A DNA stretch of 64,000 nt from Paucibacter sp. KCTC 42545 (GTDB taxonomy: Bacteria > Pseudomonadota > Gammaproteobacteria > Burkholderiales > Burkholderiaceae_C): assembly GCF_001477625.1 (NCBI RefSeq), contig NZ_CP013692.1, positions 4,774,001-4,838,000 on the forward strand, in the 5' to 3' direction. Position 1 is the stretch's first letter, and each line of letters opens with the position of its first letter. Positions 46,734 through 55,356 of the stretch are shown piece after piece. Both the position numbers and the translations under genes were made by a program. Under the pieces are notes generated by a model. The model was given only the letters and a program-made list of their open reading frames with translations. It was not told the origin of the DNA and ran no database searches.

Positions 46734-47657
46734 TCATTCGGCCAGCACGTAGCGATTGCGGCCGGCCAGTTTGGCGCCGTAGAGCGCCGCATCGGCGCGG
46801 CACAGCAGGGTTTCGGTGTTTTCGCCCCAGCTGGCTTGCGCCAAGCCGACCGAGCAGTGGTAACCCAGCTCGGGATGATCGGGCAGGGGCCGGGCCTTGC
46901 GCACCCGCTCCAGCAAGCGCTCGATGATGGCTTGGGCCTGCGGCAGACCGGCAGCGGGCAGGATCAGCAAAAACTCATCACCGCCGAGGCGGGCGCAGCC
47001 GTCCTCGCGGCGGCTGCCGGCCTGGAGCTGGCGGGCGAAGTCGATCAAGGCCAGATCCCCGGCCGCGTGGCCGAGGCTGTCGTTGATCTGCTTGAAGTCG
47101 TCCAGATCGAGCAGGGCGACGCAGAGCGGCCAGGGTTCGCTGTCCAGCAAGGCCTGGTCCAGCAGATGCAGGCCGTGGCGGCGGTTGCTCAGGCCGGTCA
47201 GCGCGTCGGTATTGGCGGCGGCCAGGGCTTTGACATGGGCTTGGCGCAGGGCGCGGCCTTCTTGGCGCAGATTGCTGATATCGCTGGCGACGCACAGCAT
47301 CCAGCCCTGTTGCTGAATGCTTTCGGTCATCCAGATCCAGCGCCCGTCGCACAGATCGGCCTCGAAGGCGCGGTGCGCTGTCTTGCCGCGGCGGGAATGC
47401 ACGCCCGCGATCCAGGCCTCGATGTCTTGGGTTTCGATGAAGGCGCCGCGCCGGTGGGCGTAGTTGTCACGCATCATGTCGGACCAGCTCAACCTCCCGT
47501 CGGGCTGCACGGCATAAGCGGCGCGAAACGCGCGGTTGGCATAGCGCAGCACATCCTGCGCATCAAACAGCGCCACCAGCAAGGGACTTTCTTCATGCAT
47601 GCCGAGCAAGATGCCGGCCAATTCATCCTGCACTTGCAGGCCTTGCATGTCGCTCAT
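46734..47657 (-). CDS. PAS-GGDEF diguanylate cyclase
   Basis: 307 residues from ATG 47657 (GGAGG upstream). A PAS-like domain (about 25-135; FDAQDVLRYANRAFRAAY, WIWMTESIQQQGWMLCVASDIS) is followed by a GGDEF domain with AANTDALTGLSNRRHGL, LLDLDDFKQINDSLGHAAGD and an intact CARLGGDEFLLIL. It should make cyclic-di-GMP from GTP in the cytoplasm. No membrane helix. Convergent with the hemolysin-III gene. Confidence 0.94.
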   Translation of the reverse strand: MSDMQGLQVQDELAGILLGMHEESPLLVALFDAQDVLRYANRAFRAAYAVQPDGRLSWSDMMRDNYAHRRGAFIETQDIEAWIAGVHSRRGKTAHRAFEADLCDGRWIWMTESIQQQGWMLCVASDISNLRQEGRALRQAHVKALAAANTDALTGLSNRRHGLHLLDQALLDSEPWPLCVALLDLDDFKQINDSLGHAAGDLALIDFARQLQAGSRREDGCARLGGDEFLLILPAAGLPQAQAIIERLLERVRKARPLPDHPELGYHCSVGLAQASWGENTETLLCRADAALYGAKLAGRNRYVLAE

Positions 47658-47732
47658 CGACACCTCCAGAGAATGGCTCTATTCTGAGCCAATCAGAGGC
47701 GGCCGGCGGGAAAGTCTGCGGGCTGGCGCGCC

Positions 47733-48536
47733 TCAGCGGCGGCTGATCTCGCCCGAGCCGCTGACGTTTTGTTTGAGCACCGGGCGCCCGGCGTAGCTCA
47801 AGTCGCCCGAGCCCTGCAAGGTGGCGTCGAGGTTTTGCGTTACGCCCAGGCTCAAATCGCCCGAGCCGCTCAGCTGGGCTTTGGCACTGCTGCCGTTGAG
47901 ACTGCGCGCATCCACATCGCCCGAACCCTGCAGCAGCCAGTTCTGCCGCTCGGCCCGGCCGGCCACCGTGCAGTCGCCTGAGCCGGACAGCTTGGCGTCG
48001 AGCTCGTTCACATCCAGCAAGCCGATGCGCAAGTCCCCTGAGCCGTTCAGGCTCAGGCTGAGCTTGTCGCTCTTGAACTTGTCGATGGCGATATCGCCGG
48101 AGCCGCTGGACACCAGGGCTTGTAGGTTTTTGCTGTCCACCCACACGGTGGGGGCATAGCGGGTACTGAAGCCCGTGCCGGGCAGCAAACGCAGGATCAG
48201 GGTGTCGTCTTCAACGCGGGTGTCGATCAGAGGCTCGATATTGTCATCGGCCGAGACGCGGGCGGCGTCGCTGCTGGCCTGGCTGAGGCGCACATTCATC
48301 GGGCCTTCGAGCCGCAGCTTGCTGAAGGGGCGCAGGGCGCGCGCCTTCTCGACGATGACGCCCGAGCCCTTGATGCGCTTGCCGGCGGGGCCGTAGTCCG
48401 TCGGGCCGCTGAAACTGGCCGTCCAGCTATTGCCGTGGTTCTTGATGCGCAATTCCCAGTCATTGCTGTCGGCGGCTTGGCTGAGCCCAGTGAATGCGAG
48501 CAGGGCTGTGGCAGCGATCAGTTTGAACTTGGGCAT
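47733..48536 (-). CDS. DUF2807 (head GIN-type) secreted protein with GSGD repeats
   Basis: 267 residues from ATG 48536. Signal peptide ends at LSQAADS. The region from about residue 70 is the DUF2807 domain (RPFSKLRLEGPMNVRLSQ, DDTLILRLLPG, VWVDSKNLQALVSSGSGDI). From there the motif GSGD/E occurs seven times, spaced about 18-22 residues, always at beta-strand turns; this predicts a right-handed beta-helix-like stack in the cell envelope. Function is unknown; the family is named after a presumed adhesin head. A longer open frame upstream overlaps intergenic DNA and is not the real start. Confidence 0.88.
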   Translation of the reverse strand: MPKFKLIAATALLAFTGLSQAADSNDWELRIKNHGNSWTASFSGPTDYGPAGKRIKGSGVIVEKARALRPFSKLRLEGPMNVRLSQASSDAARVSADDNIEPLIDTRVEDDTLILRLLPGTGFSTRYAPTVWVDSKNLQALVSSGSGDIAIDKFKSDKLSLSLNGSGDLRIGLLDVNELDAKLSGSGDCTVAGRAERQNWLLQGSGDVDARSLNGSSAKAQLSGSGDLSLGVTQNLDATLQGSGDLSYAGRPVLKQNVSGSGEISRR

Positions 48537-48722
48537 GGCGGCTCCTTGGCGTGGCATTTGGCAATCGATGGCGCCGTTGAAGGCACCAGCAAAGGGTAAG
48601 AATTGCCCGCAGTGTGGTGTTGACCATGCCGCCGCACCAAGCGAGACGCGACAGGCCGCACAATCCGCGGCATAGACGGTAGCGCCGCTGGGCGTTGAAT
48701 AGAACAGCACAAGGAGCCCAAG

Positions 48723-49610
48723 ATGAAGTGGGAAGGTCAGCGCGAGAGCGAGAACGTCCAGGATTTGCGGGGCAGCAGTGGTGGCGGCGGCGGCGGGGGC
48801 GGTGGCTTTGGTGGTGGCCGCGGCATCGGATTGGGCGGCATCGTCATCGCTTTGCTGGCCTCCTGGGCCTTTGGCATTAATCCCATGACGGTTCTGGGCT
48901 TGCTCAATGGCGGCGGCGCGCCGCAGTCCGCGCCCGCAGTCCAACATGCGCCTGGGGCCAAGCCGCAAGATGTCGGCGCGCGCTTTGTCAGCGTAGTGCT
49001 GGCCGACACCGAAGATGTGTGGGGCAGCTATTTCGCCGCTCAACAGCAGCAGTACGCGCCGCCCAAATTGGGCTTGTTTCGCGGCAGCTACAAGACCGCC
49101 TGCGGCATGGGTGAGTCGGCCATGGGCCCGTTTTACTGCCCGGCCGATCGCACGGTCTATATCGATCTGGCGTTCTACGACACCTTGCGCTCCCGTTTGG
49201 GCGCGCCGGGCGACTTCGCCCAAGCCTATGTGATTGCTCACGAAGTTGGTCACCACTTACAAAATTTGCAAGGCACGACCGAAAAACTGGATCGCGCCCG
49301 CCAGCGAGTTTCCGAGCGTGACTACAACGCATTGAGCGTTCGCCTGGAGTTGCAGGCGGATTGCTATGCCGGTGTTTGGGCCAAGCTCTCGCAGCAAAGC
49401 AAGGGCTGGTTGGAGCAGGGCGACATTGAGGAAGCGCTCAATGCCGCCGCCCAAATTGGCGATGACAAATTGCAGCGCCAGGCGCAAGGCCGGGTCGTGC
49501 CCGAAAGCTTCACCCACGGCAGCAGCGAGCAGCGCGTGCGCTGGTTCAAGACCGGCTTGGCGGCGGGTGAGCTGAAGGCTTGCAACACCCTTGGCGCCGG
49601 TGCTGTTTGA
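48723..49610 (+). CDS. YpfJ-family neutral zinc metallopeptidase
   Basis: 295 residues. [17 protein letters not shown], then a Gly-rich stretch with nine consecutive Gly, one membrane helix ([14 protein letters not shown]), and an extracytoplasmic protease domain. The zinc site HEVGH is at about residues 173-177 ([15 protein letters not shown]), with a downstream Glu/Asp region [13 protein letters not shown] as third ligand. The family is widespread (KPN_02809/YpfJ) but its substrates are unknown. Anchored in the inner membrane, probably facing the periplasm. Confidence 0.93.
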   Translation: MKWEGQRESENVQDLRGSSGGGGGGGGGFGGGRGIGLGGIVIALLASWAFGINPMTVLGLLNGGGAPQSAPAVQHAPGAKPQDVGARFVSVVLADTEDVWGSYFAAQQQQYAPPKLGLFRGSYKTACGMGESAMGPFYCPADRTVYIDLAFYDTLRSRLGAPGDFAQAYVIAHEVGHHLQNLQGTTEKLDRARQRVSERDYNALSVRLELQADCYAGVWAKLSQQSKGWLEQGDIEEALNAAAQIGDDKLQRQAQGRVVPESFTHGSSEQRVRWFKTGLAAGELKACNTLGAGAV

Positions 49611-49799
49611 GCTTTGCCCCGGGAGAATTCCCGAATTGCCGAAATATCGCCTCAATTCAAGGGACACCACCCGTTCAAGGGGGTGGCGCGCGATGGCGGC
49701 AGCGTGCGTTGTGTGGAACACTCCTTCCAAAGTCTCACCGCTCGACTCTAGTCCTCTTGCGCTAGGTCAGGTACCGATAAGCCGCAGGGAGAAATTGTC

Positions 49800-50405
49800 A
49801 TGAACCAGCATCAACAACAGCCGCTAGATTCAGGCCAAGAGCCCGCCATGCCCCAAGTCGCAGCCACAGCTGCGTCTCGCCTGGAAGCTCGTCGGCGCCT
49901 GCTCAAGGGTGGTCTGGCGCTGGCGCCTGTGGCCATGACCGTGACCAGCCGGCCAGTGCTGGGCGCTAATCTCGAATGCCATGGCCCGACGGGTTTTCAG
50001 TCGGCCAATGTCAGCCGGGCTGTGGGTAAGACGGTTGATGCGGCCTGCGGCACGCGCAAACGCCCGGCGGACTGGGCGGTCGCGGGAACTCCTTACCCAA
50101 CAGGCTTCACCTCCGGAACGGTGTTCGCCACCTATTTCCCGAACAGTGGTTTCACCACCGGCACAACGTTCGGCGGCGTTCTGACGATGGCGGTAGGCGG
50201 TTCAGTGCGCATTCAAATCGCCCAATTGGTGGTCGCGGCGATTCTGAATTCGGTCACCACAACCGTGCCTTCGCGGGCGCAGATCATTGCGCTTTGGAAT
50301 GGTCACGTGAACAAGAACTACAGCCCCTCTGGTGAATCGCCTTGGGATGATGCCAAGATCATCAAGTACCTGAACTACACCATGGGTGTGGTCGTCAGCT
50401 TCTGA
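49800..50405 (+). CDS. Secreted protein with Tat-like signal, putative substrate of the downstream HPr-rel-A-type system
   Basis: 201 residues; AGGGAG precedes ATG 49800. A 30-residue Gln/Ala-rich extension is followed by RRRLLKGGLALAPVAMTV, a twin-arginine-like signal, and cleavage near VLGANL. The mature part has two Cys (LECHGPTG and DAACGTRK), is Gly/Thr/Ser-rich in the middle (FTSGTVFATYFPNSGFTTGT) and ends in hydrophobic VVVSF. I recognise no domain. The next three genes (PqqD-like, HprK-like, nucleotidyltransferase) follow on the same strand with overlaps between them, so this protein, with its long pre-signal extension, is the obvious candidate for the modified or carried substrate; this is inference. 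Confidence 0.7.
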   Translation: MNQHQQQPLDSGQEPAMPQVAATAASRLEARRRLLKGGLALAPVAMTVTSRPVLGANLECHGPTGFQSANVSRAVGKTVDAACGTRKRPADWAVAGTPYPTGFTSGTVFATYFPNSGFTTGTTFGGVLTMAVGGSVRIQIAQLVVAAILNSVTTTVPSRAQIIALWNGHVNKNYSPSGESPWDDAKIIKYLNYTMGVVVSF

Positions 50406-50433
50406 TTTCAAGCGACGAAGTTCAGGGTCGGGC

Positions 50434-50727
50434 GTGCCGGGGGCACAAATACACCAATGGCGGGTGCTGAATTCGGCATCCTTGCACATGCGCCTGCTTG
50501 ATGAGCAGCAGCTGGTGTTCAATGAGCTGACGGGCGACACCCATTTGCTCTCCTTCAGCGGCCAGGAATTGCTGAGCGTTCTGGCTCAATCCTCCCCCCA
50601 AGCCTGGACCAGCGCGGCCTTGAGCCAGGCGCTGCTGGGGGAAAGTGATGCTGCGCTGGAGGCGCGCATCACGCAAAACCTGAACTACCTCGAGCAGCTT
50701 GGCTTGATCGAGCAATCGCCCTCGTGA
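50434..50727 (+). CDS. PqqD-like peptide-binding protein of an HPr-rel-A-type cluster
   Basis: 97 residues from GTG 50434 (start uncertain; a TTG near the end of the first 20 codons is an alternative). HMRLLDEQQLVFNELTGDTHLLSFSGQELLSVL and the tail NLNYLEQLGLIEQSPS are the winged-helix-like PqqD fold: strand-turn-strand 'D-x-x-x-x-x-L-x-G-x-T-x-x-L', then helices. PqqD domains bind leader peptides of ribosomal peptides for modifying enzymes. The stop overlaps the next gene (GTGA). PqqD homologues next to HprK-like kinases are known as the HPr-rel-A group, whose chemistry has not been described as far as I know. Confidence 0.8.
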   Translation: MPGAQIHQWRVLNSASLHMRLLDEQQLVFNELTGDTHLLSFSGQELLSVLAQSSPQAWTSAALSQALLGESDAALEARITQNLNYLEQLGLIEQSPS

Positions 50728-51647
50728 GACTGGCGCAACTGCAGGCTGCGGCCCTGAGATCAGCCCTGCGCGGCGAGGGCTTGTTGATTCGCACCGGCCC
50801 GGTGCTGGTGCGCATCCGCTCCCAGCTCGACAGCGTGGCCGACGCGCTGGCCACGCTCTATGCCGATCAAACCCTGGGCACGGCCGAGGAATTTTGCGAT
50901 TTCGACACCCGCATTGACGCGGTGGACGGCCTGCGCCACTGGTTGCGGCCACAGGCGCAGTTCTCGTTTGAAGGCATTCGGCCCTTCAAGCCCATGGCCT
51001 TGCCGCATGCCTCGGCCATGCTGGAATGGGGCTTGAACTGGTGTGTGTCCGGGCACTGCCACCAATACATCATCATTCACGCAGCGGTGGTCGAGCGCGG
51101 TGGCCGCGCCATGGTGCTGCCGGCGCCGCCTGGCTCGGGCAAGAGCACTTTGTGCGCCGGGCTGGTGAATCGAGGCTGGCGTTTGCTGTCGGATGAGCTG
51201 ACCTTGATCGACCCGCAAACCGGCGAGCTGGTGCCGCTGGCCCGACCCGTTAGCTTGAAGAACCGTTCCATCGAGGTCATCAAGGCCTTTGCGCCGCAGG
51301 CCGTGTTCGGCCCGCTGACGCGGGACACGGTCAAGGGCACGGTCGCGCATATGAAGCCGCCGGCCGACAGCGTCTTGCGCAATACCGAGCGCGCCCGGCT
51401 GGCCTGGGTGGTGTTCCCGCGCTATGTGGCTGGCAGCCCGGTGACGCCCAAGCCTTTGCCCCGCGCCGAGGCCATGATGGCCCTGGTGGACAACGCCTTC
51501 AATTACCACTTGCATGGCCGCCAGGGCTTTGAGACCTTGGTGGACCGCGTGGCCGCCTCGCATTGCCTGCGCTTTGAGTACTGCGATCTGGAGCAGGCCT
51601 GCCAATTCTTCACCCAGCTGGCGGATGCTGCGGAGGTGTCGCCATGA
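50724..51647 (+). CDS. HprK-related kinase (HPr-rel-A type)
   Basis: 307 residues from GTG 50724. The P-loop APPGSGKST (about residues 134-142) follows IIIHAAVVERGGRAMVLP, and LLSDELTLIDPQTGEL supplies the acidic motif of HPr kinase/phosphorylase. The C-terminal half (VFPRYVAGSPVTPKPLPRAEAMMAL) matches HprK-like proteins; the N-terminal 100 residues are specific to this group. Classical HprK phosphorylates Ser46 of HPr; no HPr or PTS gene is near, so a different protein or peptide substrate is likely. Overlaps the PqqD-like gene by GTGA and the nucleotidyltransferase gene by ATGA. Confidence 0.85.
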   Translation: MRLAQLQAAALRSALRGEGLLIRTGPVLVRIRSQLDSVADALATLYADQTLGTAEEFCDFDTRIDAVDGLRHWLRPQAQFSFEGIRPFKPMALPHASAMLEWGLNWCVSGHCHQYIIIHAAVVERGGRAMVLPAPPGSGKSTLCAGLVNRGWRLLSDELTLIDPQTGELVPLARPVSLKNRSIEVIKAFAPQAVFGPLTRDTVKGTVAHMKPPADSVLRNTERARLAWVVFPRYVAGSPVTPKPLPRAEAMMALVDNAFNYHLHGRQGFETLVDRVAASHCLRFEYCDLEQACQFFTQLADAAEVSP

Positions 51648-52747
51648 GCCTAGGCACGAGCTTGCTGGTGCAAGCCCTGGCGCGTCCACAAGACTGCCTG
51701 AGCTGGACGCTGCGCCAATGGGAGTTGCTGCTGCAGCAAGGCCGGCGCGCCAATCTGCTGGGCCGCTTGGAGGTTGCCTTTGAGCGCGCCGGTGTGCTGG
51801 CCCAGTTGCCGCCCGGCCCGCAAAAGCATTTCGATTCGGTGCGCCGCGTGGCCGACAGCCAGCGCCGTGCCGTGCGCTGGGAGGCCCGCAAGATCGCGCA
51901 GGCCTTGCAAGATCTCAAAATGCCGGTGGTGGTGCTCAAGGGCGCGGCCTATGCGTTGAGCGAACTGCCGCTGGCGCAGGGGCGTTTGTTCTCGGATGTG
52001 GACATTCTGGTGCCGCGGGACCGCCTGCCCGGTGTCGAGGCATCCTTGATGGCCGAAGGCTGGCAGACCGGTCACCATGATGCCTACGACCAGCGCTACT
52101 ACCGGGAATGGATGCACGAGATCCCGCCGCTGCAGCATGTGCAGCGCGAGACGGTGATCGATGTGCACCACAACATCTTGCCGCTGAGTGGGCGCATTCA
52201 GGTCGATGCGGCCAAGCTCTTGGCGAATGCCCAGCCGATTGCCGCTTGGCCGGGGCTGTACCGCCTGGCCGATGTGGACATGGTCTTGCATAGCGCCTGC
52301 CATCTTTTCCTCGACGGCGAGTTCGACAAGGGCTTGCGTGACCTGCTGGATCTGGACGGCCTGCTGCGCCACTTTGGCAGCGAACCCGCCTTCTGGCCCG
52401 CACTCAGCGCGCGCGCTTTTGAACTGGGCCTGGCCCGGGTGCTGTTCTACGCCCTGCGCTACACCGGCCTGGTGCTGCACACGCCCATGCCCGAGATCAG
52501 CGCGGCCTTGCGCCAGGCCGGCCCGTCGACTGGCGTGTTGAAGCTGATGGACGCGGTTTTCCTGCGTGCCCTGCAGCCCGATCACCCCAGCTGCGAGGAC
52601 GCCTGGACCGGCAGCGCGCGGCGCTTTTTGTACCTGCGCGCGCATTGGATGCGCATGCCCTTGGGGCTGCTGCTGCCGCATCTGCTGCGCAAGGCGCTGC
52701 GGCGCGAGCCCGAAGACGAGGCGACGCCGGCGGCACCGGCCGCCTAA
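51644..52747 (+). CDS. Nucleotidyltransferase family protein (NTP_transf_5 type)
   Basis: 367 residues. VVVLKGAAYALSELPLAQGRLFSDVDILVPRDRLPGVE gives the GR-x-x-S-D-x-D-x-L metal-binding core of the polymerase-beta-like superfamily, followed by VIDVHHNILP and LADVDMVLHSACHLF. Members of this family transfer a nucleotide to an unknown acceptor and often sit in clusters with HprK-like and PqqD-like genes or capsule genes. The start overlaps the kinase stop (ATGA), so it belongs to the same translationally coupled unit. Confidence 0.85.
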   Translation: MSLGTSLLVQALARPQDCLSWTLRQWELLLQQGRRANLLGRLEVAFERAGVLAQLPPGPQKHFDSVRRVADSQRRAVRWEARKIAQALQDLKMPVVVLKGAAYALSELPLAQGRLFSDVDILVPRDRLPGVEASLMAEGWQTGHHDAYDQRYYREWMHEIPPLQHVQRETVIDVHHNILPLSGRIQVDAAKLLANAQPIAAWPGLYRLADVDMVLHSACHLFLDGEFDKGLRDLLDLDGLLRHFGSEPAFWPALSARAFELGLARVLFYALRYTGLVLHTPMPEISAALRQAGPSTGVLKLMDAVFLRALQPDHPSCEDAWTGSARRFLYLRAHWMRMPLGLLLPHLLRKALRREPEDEATPAAPAA

Positions 52748-52802
52748 CCGTTCGGTCCTGCGGCCCGCTCGCTCGGCCCCTCGCATCGCGTATGCTTTGC
52801 GC

Positions 52803-53423
52803 ATGAAGCCACGCAACAAACCTTTCGCCATGATTCGCGAGTTCCATCTCGCCGACTGGTTCACCCTGGGCAATGCCTGCGCCGGCATGGGCGCCCTGTT
52901 TTCGGTGATGTCCTATCTACAGACCGGCCAGATCCTGCACATCTACTACGCCTGCGCCTTGATCCCGGTGGCCTTTGTCTTCGATGTGCTGGACGGACGC
53001 ATCGCGCGCTGGCGCCAGCAGCAGTCGGTGCTGGGGCGCGAGCTGGACTCCTTGGCCGACGTCATCTCCTTCGGCGTGGCGCCCGCGGCCATCGCTTATG
53101 CCTGCGGCATGCAGGGCTTGTACGACCGCATCATCCTGGTCTTCTTCGTGGCCTGCGGCGTTTCGCGCCTGGCCCGCTTCAATATCACCGCCGAAGCACT
53201 CAGCGAAGGCGGCAGCAAGGTCAAGTATTTCGAGGGCACACCCATCCCCACCTCTTTGCTGCTGGTGATCGTGCTGGCCGTGGCCGCCATGCAAGGCGCC
53301 ATTGGCGAGCAGATGTGGGGCGGCAAGCTGGACCTGTTCGGTTTTTACTTGCACCCGCTGGCGCTGATGTACGCGGTGTCGGGCTCGTTGATGGTGAGCC
53401 GGATACGGATCCCCAAAATCTGA
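52803..53423 (+). CDS. pssA: CDP-diacylglycerol-serine O-phosphatidyltransferase
   Basis: 206 residues from ATG 52803, about six membrane helices. The CDP-alcohol phosphotransferase motif D-G-x2-A-R-x8-G-x3-D-x3-D is intact in DVLDGRIARWRQQQ...LGRELDSLADVISFG, and FHLADWFTLGNACAGM and SKVKYFEGTPIPTS fit type-II PssA. It makes phosphatidylserine, the precursor of phosphatidylethanolamine, in the inner membrane. It follows the HPr-rel-A-type genes by 55 bases, but a functional link is not implied. Confidence 0.95.
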   Translation: MKPRNKPFAMIREFHLADWFTLGNACAGMGALFSVMSYLQTGQILHIYYACALIPVAFVFDVLDGRIARWRQQQSVLGRELDSLADVISFGVAPAAIAYACGMQGLYDRIILVFFVACGVSRLARFNITAEALSEGGSKVKYFEGTPIPTSLLLVIVLAVAAMQGAIGEQMWGGKLDLFGFYLHPLALMYAVSGSLMVSRIRIPKI

Positions 53424-53463
53424 GACTTGCGTTCGCGGTTCTTTCCCCGACTGACTCAGCCGC

Positions 53464-53748
53464 TCAAGTCAAGCTCAGCCGCACCCCCGCCGCCCCGGCC
53501 GCACTCAGGTAGAAGCGCGCCGGGCCCAGCAGATGCATGTGCTGGCCGGCCTGAATGAACACATCCTCCGGCTTGCCCTGTTCGGTCAGCCACAGGCAGC
53601 CATGGCTGACGCGCACGGTGCGCGATTGCCAGGCGCGCAACGGCAGTGCCAGCGGCGCCTGGGCGGCAGCAAGATGAAGCTCGGCTTGGCGCTGTGAACC
53701 TGGCAGCGTGGCGGCGGAATGCGCATCGGTTCTGAGTAGGGTGTTCAT
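53464..53748 (-). CDS. DUF2917 domain protein
   Basis: 94 residues with LPLRAWQSRTVRVSHGCLWLTEQGKPEDVFIQAGQHMHLLGP, the diagnostic cupin-like DUF2917 block (a W-L-T-x-x-G-x-x-x-D centre). No signal peptide or metal ligands. Function unknown. In related genomes DUF2917 genes often lie next to MocR/LysR regulators, as here (divergent, 153 bases between starts). Confidence 0.82.
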   Translation of the reverse strand: MNTLLRTDAHSAATLPGSQRQAELHLAAAQAPLALPLRAWQSRTVRVSHGCLWLTEQGKPEDVFIQAGQHMHLLGPARFYLSAAGAAGVRLSLT

Positions 53749-53880
53749 GGCCGCAAGCTTGGGCCCTGCGCGCCGGCGGCAACAGAGGCACAGCTACCCT
53801 AAGCGGACAAGCACAGGCGGGCGTTTTGGCGGCACTGTGTTGGCTGGCTTTGCCCTCATCTGTATTGCTTGTAACCGCGG

Positions 53881-53892
53881 TGTACCGTACAG
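53881..53892 (+). promoter_or_regulatory. Candidate MocR operator
   Basis: TGTACCGTACAG is nearly palindromic (GTAC-C-GTAC core) and ends nine bases before the MocR gene ATG. MocR/PdxR regulators are often autoregulated through repeats close to their own promoter. No footprint-level evidence; proposed from position and symmetry alone. Confidence 0.35.
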
Positions 53893-53901
53893 AATCGGAC
53901 C

Positions 53902-55356
53902 ATGACCGATTCAAACCGCACCGAGCCGCTCTATCTTCAAATTGCCGACCGGCTGGCGCGCTCCATCCGCGCGGGCACCTTGGCGCGTGGTGAGCGCATG
54001 CCCTCGGTGCGGGACTTGGCGCGCCAAGAAGGCGTGTCGCAATCCACCGTCGTGCAGGCCTATCACTGGCTGGAAGATGCGCGGCTGATCCACGCCAAGC
54101 CGCGCTCGGGCTACTTCGTGCAGAGCCGCCCCGAGCCTTTGCCTGAGCCCAAGGCCTCACGCCCCAGCGGGCGCTGCTGCTCGGTGCGGGTGGGCGATTT
54201 AGGCCGCGAGGTGCTGAACCTGGCCGCGCAGCAAAACATGGTCTCCTTCGGCGCGGCCTGCCCGGGGCCGGAGATGTTCGACCAAGAACGCGTGCGCCGC
54301 GCCCTGACCCGGGTGGTGACGCGCCAGCGTGATCTGCTCTGCACCTACCCGCTGGGTTCGGGCCGCGAAGAGGCTCGGCGCGCCGTGGCCCGGCATGGCC
54401 TGAGCCTGGGCTGCGTGCTGCATGCCGACGACATCGTCATGACCAATGGCTGCATGGAGTCCATCACCCTGTGCCTGAAGACGGTCACTCAACCCGGCGA
54501 TGTGGTGGCGCTGGAGTCGCCCACTTACTTCGGCTTTCTGGAGATTCTGCAAAGCTTGCATCTGCGTGCGCTGGAGATTCCCACCCACCCGCGCCACGGC
54601 ATCTCGGTGGACGCGCTGCAGCTGGCGCTGGAGACACAAGACGTCAAGGCCGTGCTGGTGGTGCCCACGCTGTCCAACCCGCTGGGCGCTTGCATGCCGG
54701 TGCTGGAACGCAAGCGCCTGGCTCAGCTGGTGGCCGCGCATGACATCGCCTTGATCGAGGATGTGATCTACAACGACCTGGCAGAGCAAGATGACAAGCG
54801 CCGCGCCGTCAAGTCCTTTGACACGACCGGCCATGTGATGCTGTGCGGCTCCTTCAACAAAACCCTGGCGCCGGGCCTGCGCCTGGGTTGGGTGGAGGCG
54901 GGGCGCTGGTCCGCGCCGCTACGCAAGATCAAGGACGTGCAGTCGGGCGCGCAAACCGCTGTGCTGGAGGTGGCGCTGGCCGATCTGCTGAGTCAGGCCG
55001 GCAACGAAGCGGCGCTGCGCCAGATGCGCGCTAGCATCGCCGCGCGGGTGGACGAGGCGCGTGGCTTGATCGCCCAGAGCTTCCCCAAGGGCACCCGCGT
55101 CACCGACCCGGCTGGAGGCTATATCCTGTGGGTGGAGTTGCCCGGTGGCCTGGATGCGGTAGCGCTTTACGAGGCCTGCCTGGCCGAAAACATCTGCATC
55201 GCACCCGGCCAGATGTTCAGCGTCAGTCCGCGCTTTCGCTCCTTTATTCGCCTGGGCGTGGGCGGCCGTTGGGGGCCGGAGCACCCGGCCGCGCTGCGCC
55301 GCATCGGCGCCCTGGTTCAGGCCTTGCTCGACGCGCCGGGCTTGGTGGCGGCCTGA
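53902..55356 (+). CDS. MocR-type transcription factor (GntR HTH + aminotransferase fold)
   Basis: 484 residues. The N-terminal GntR-like winged helix is LYLQIADRLARSIRAGTLARGERMPSVRDLARQEGVSQSTVVQAYHWLEDARLI; a linker and a class-I aminotransferase domain follow. The PLP-Lys is in SFNKTLAPGLRLGWVEAG, with NPLGACM for the substrate-binding Asn and YNDL. MocR proteins bind PLP (or a PLP-amino adduct) and regulate vitamin B6, GABA, ectoine or other genes; divergent DUF2917 and the downstream exporter are candidate targets. The last 40 bases overlap the convergent DMT gene. Confidence 0.92.
   Translation: MTDSNRTEPLYLQIADRLARSIRAGTLARGERMPSVRDLARQEGVSQSTVVQAYHWLEDARLIHAKPRSGYFVQSRPEPLPEPKASRPSGRCCSVRVGDLGREVLNLAAQQNMVSFGAACPGPEMFDQERVRRALTRVVTRQRDLLCTYPLGSGREEARRAVARHGLSLGCVLHADDIVMTNGCMESITLCLKTVTQPGDVVALESPTYFGFLEILQSLHLRALEIPTHPRHGISVDALQLALETQDVKAVLVVPTLSNPLGACMPVLERKRLAQLVAAHDIALIEDVIYNDLAEQDDKRRAVKSFDTTGHVMLCGSFNKTLAPGLRLGWVEAGRWSAPLRKIKDVQSGAQTAVLEVALADLLSQAGNEAALRQMRASIAARVDEARGLIAQSFPKGTRVTDPAGGYILWVELPGGLDAVALYEACLAENICIAPGQMFSVSPRFRSFIRLGVGGRWGPEHPAALRRIGALVQALLDAPGLVAA

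Noticed and set aside
48537..49256. N-terminal extension of the DUF2807 protein to 507 residues
   Set aside because: The extension runs antisense to the YpfJ-like metallopeptidase gene and lacks a secretion signal; the signal peptide begins at 48536.
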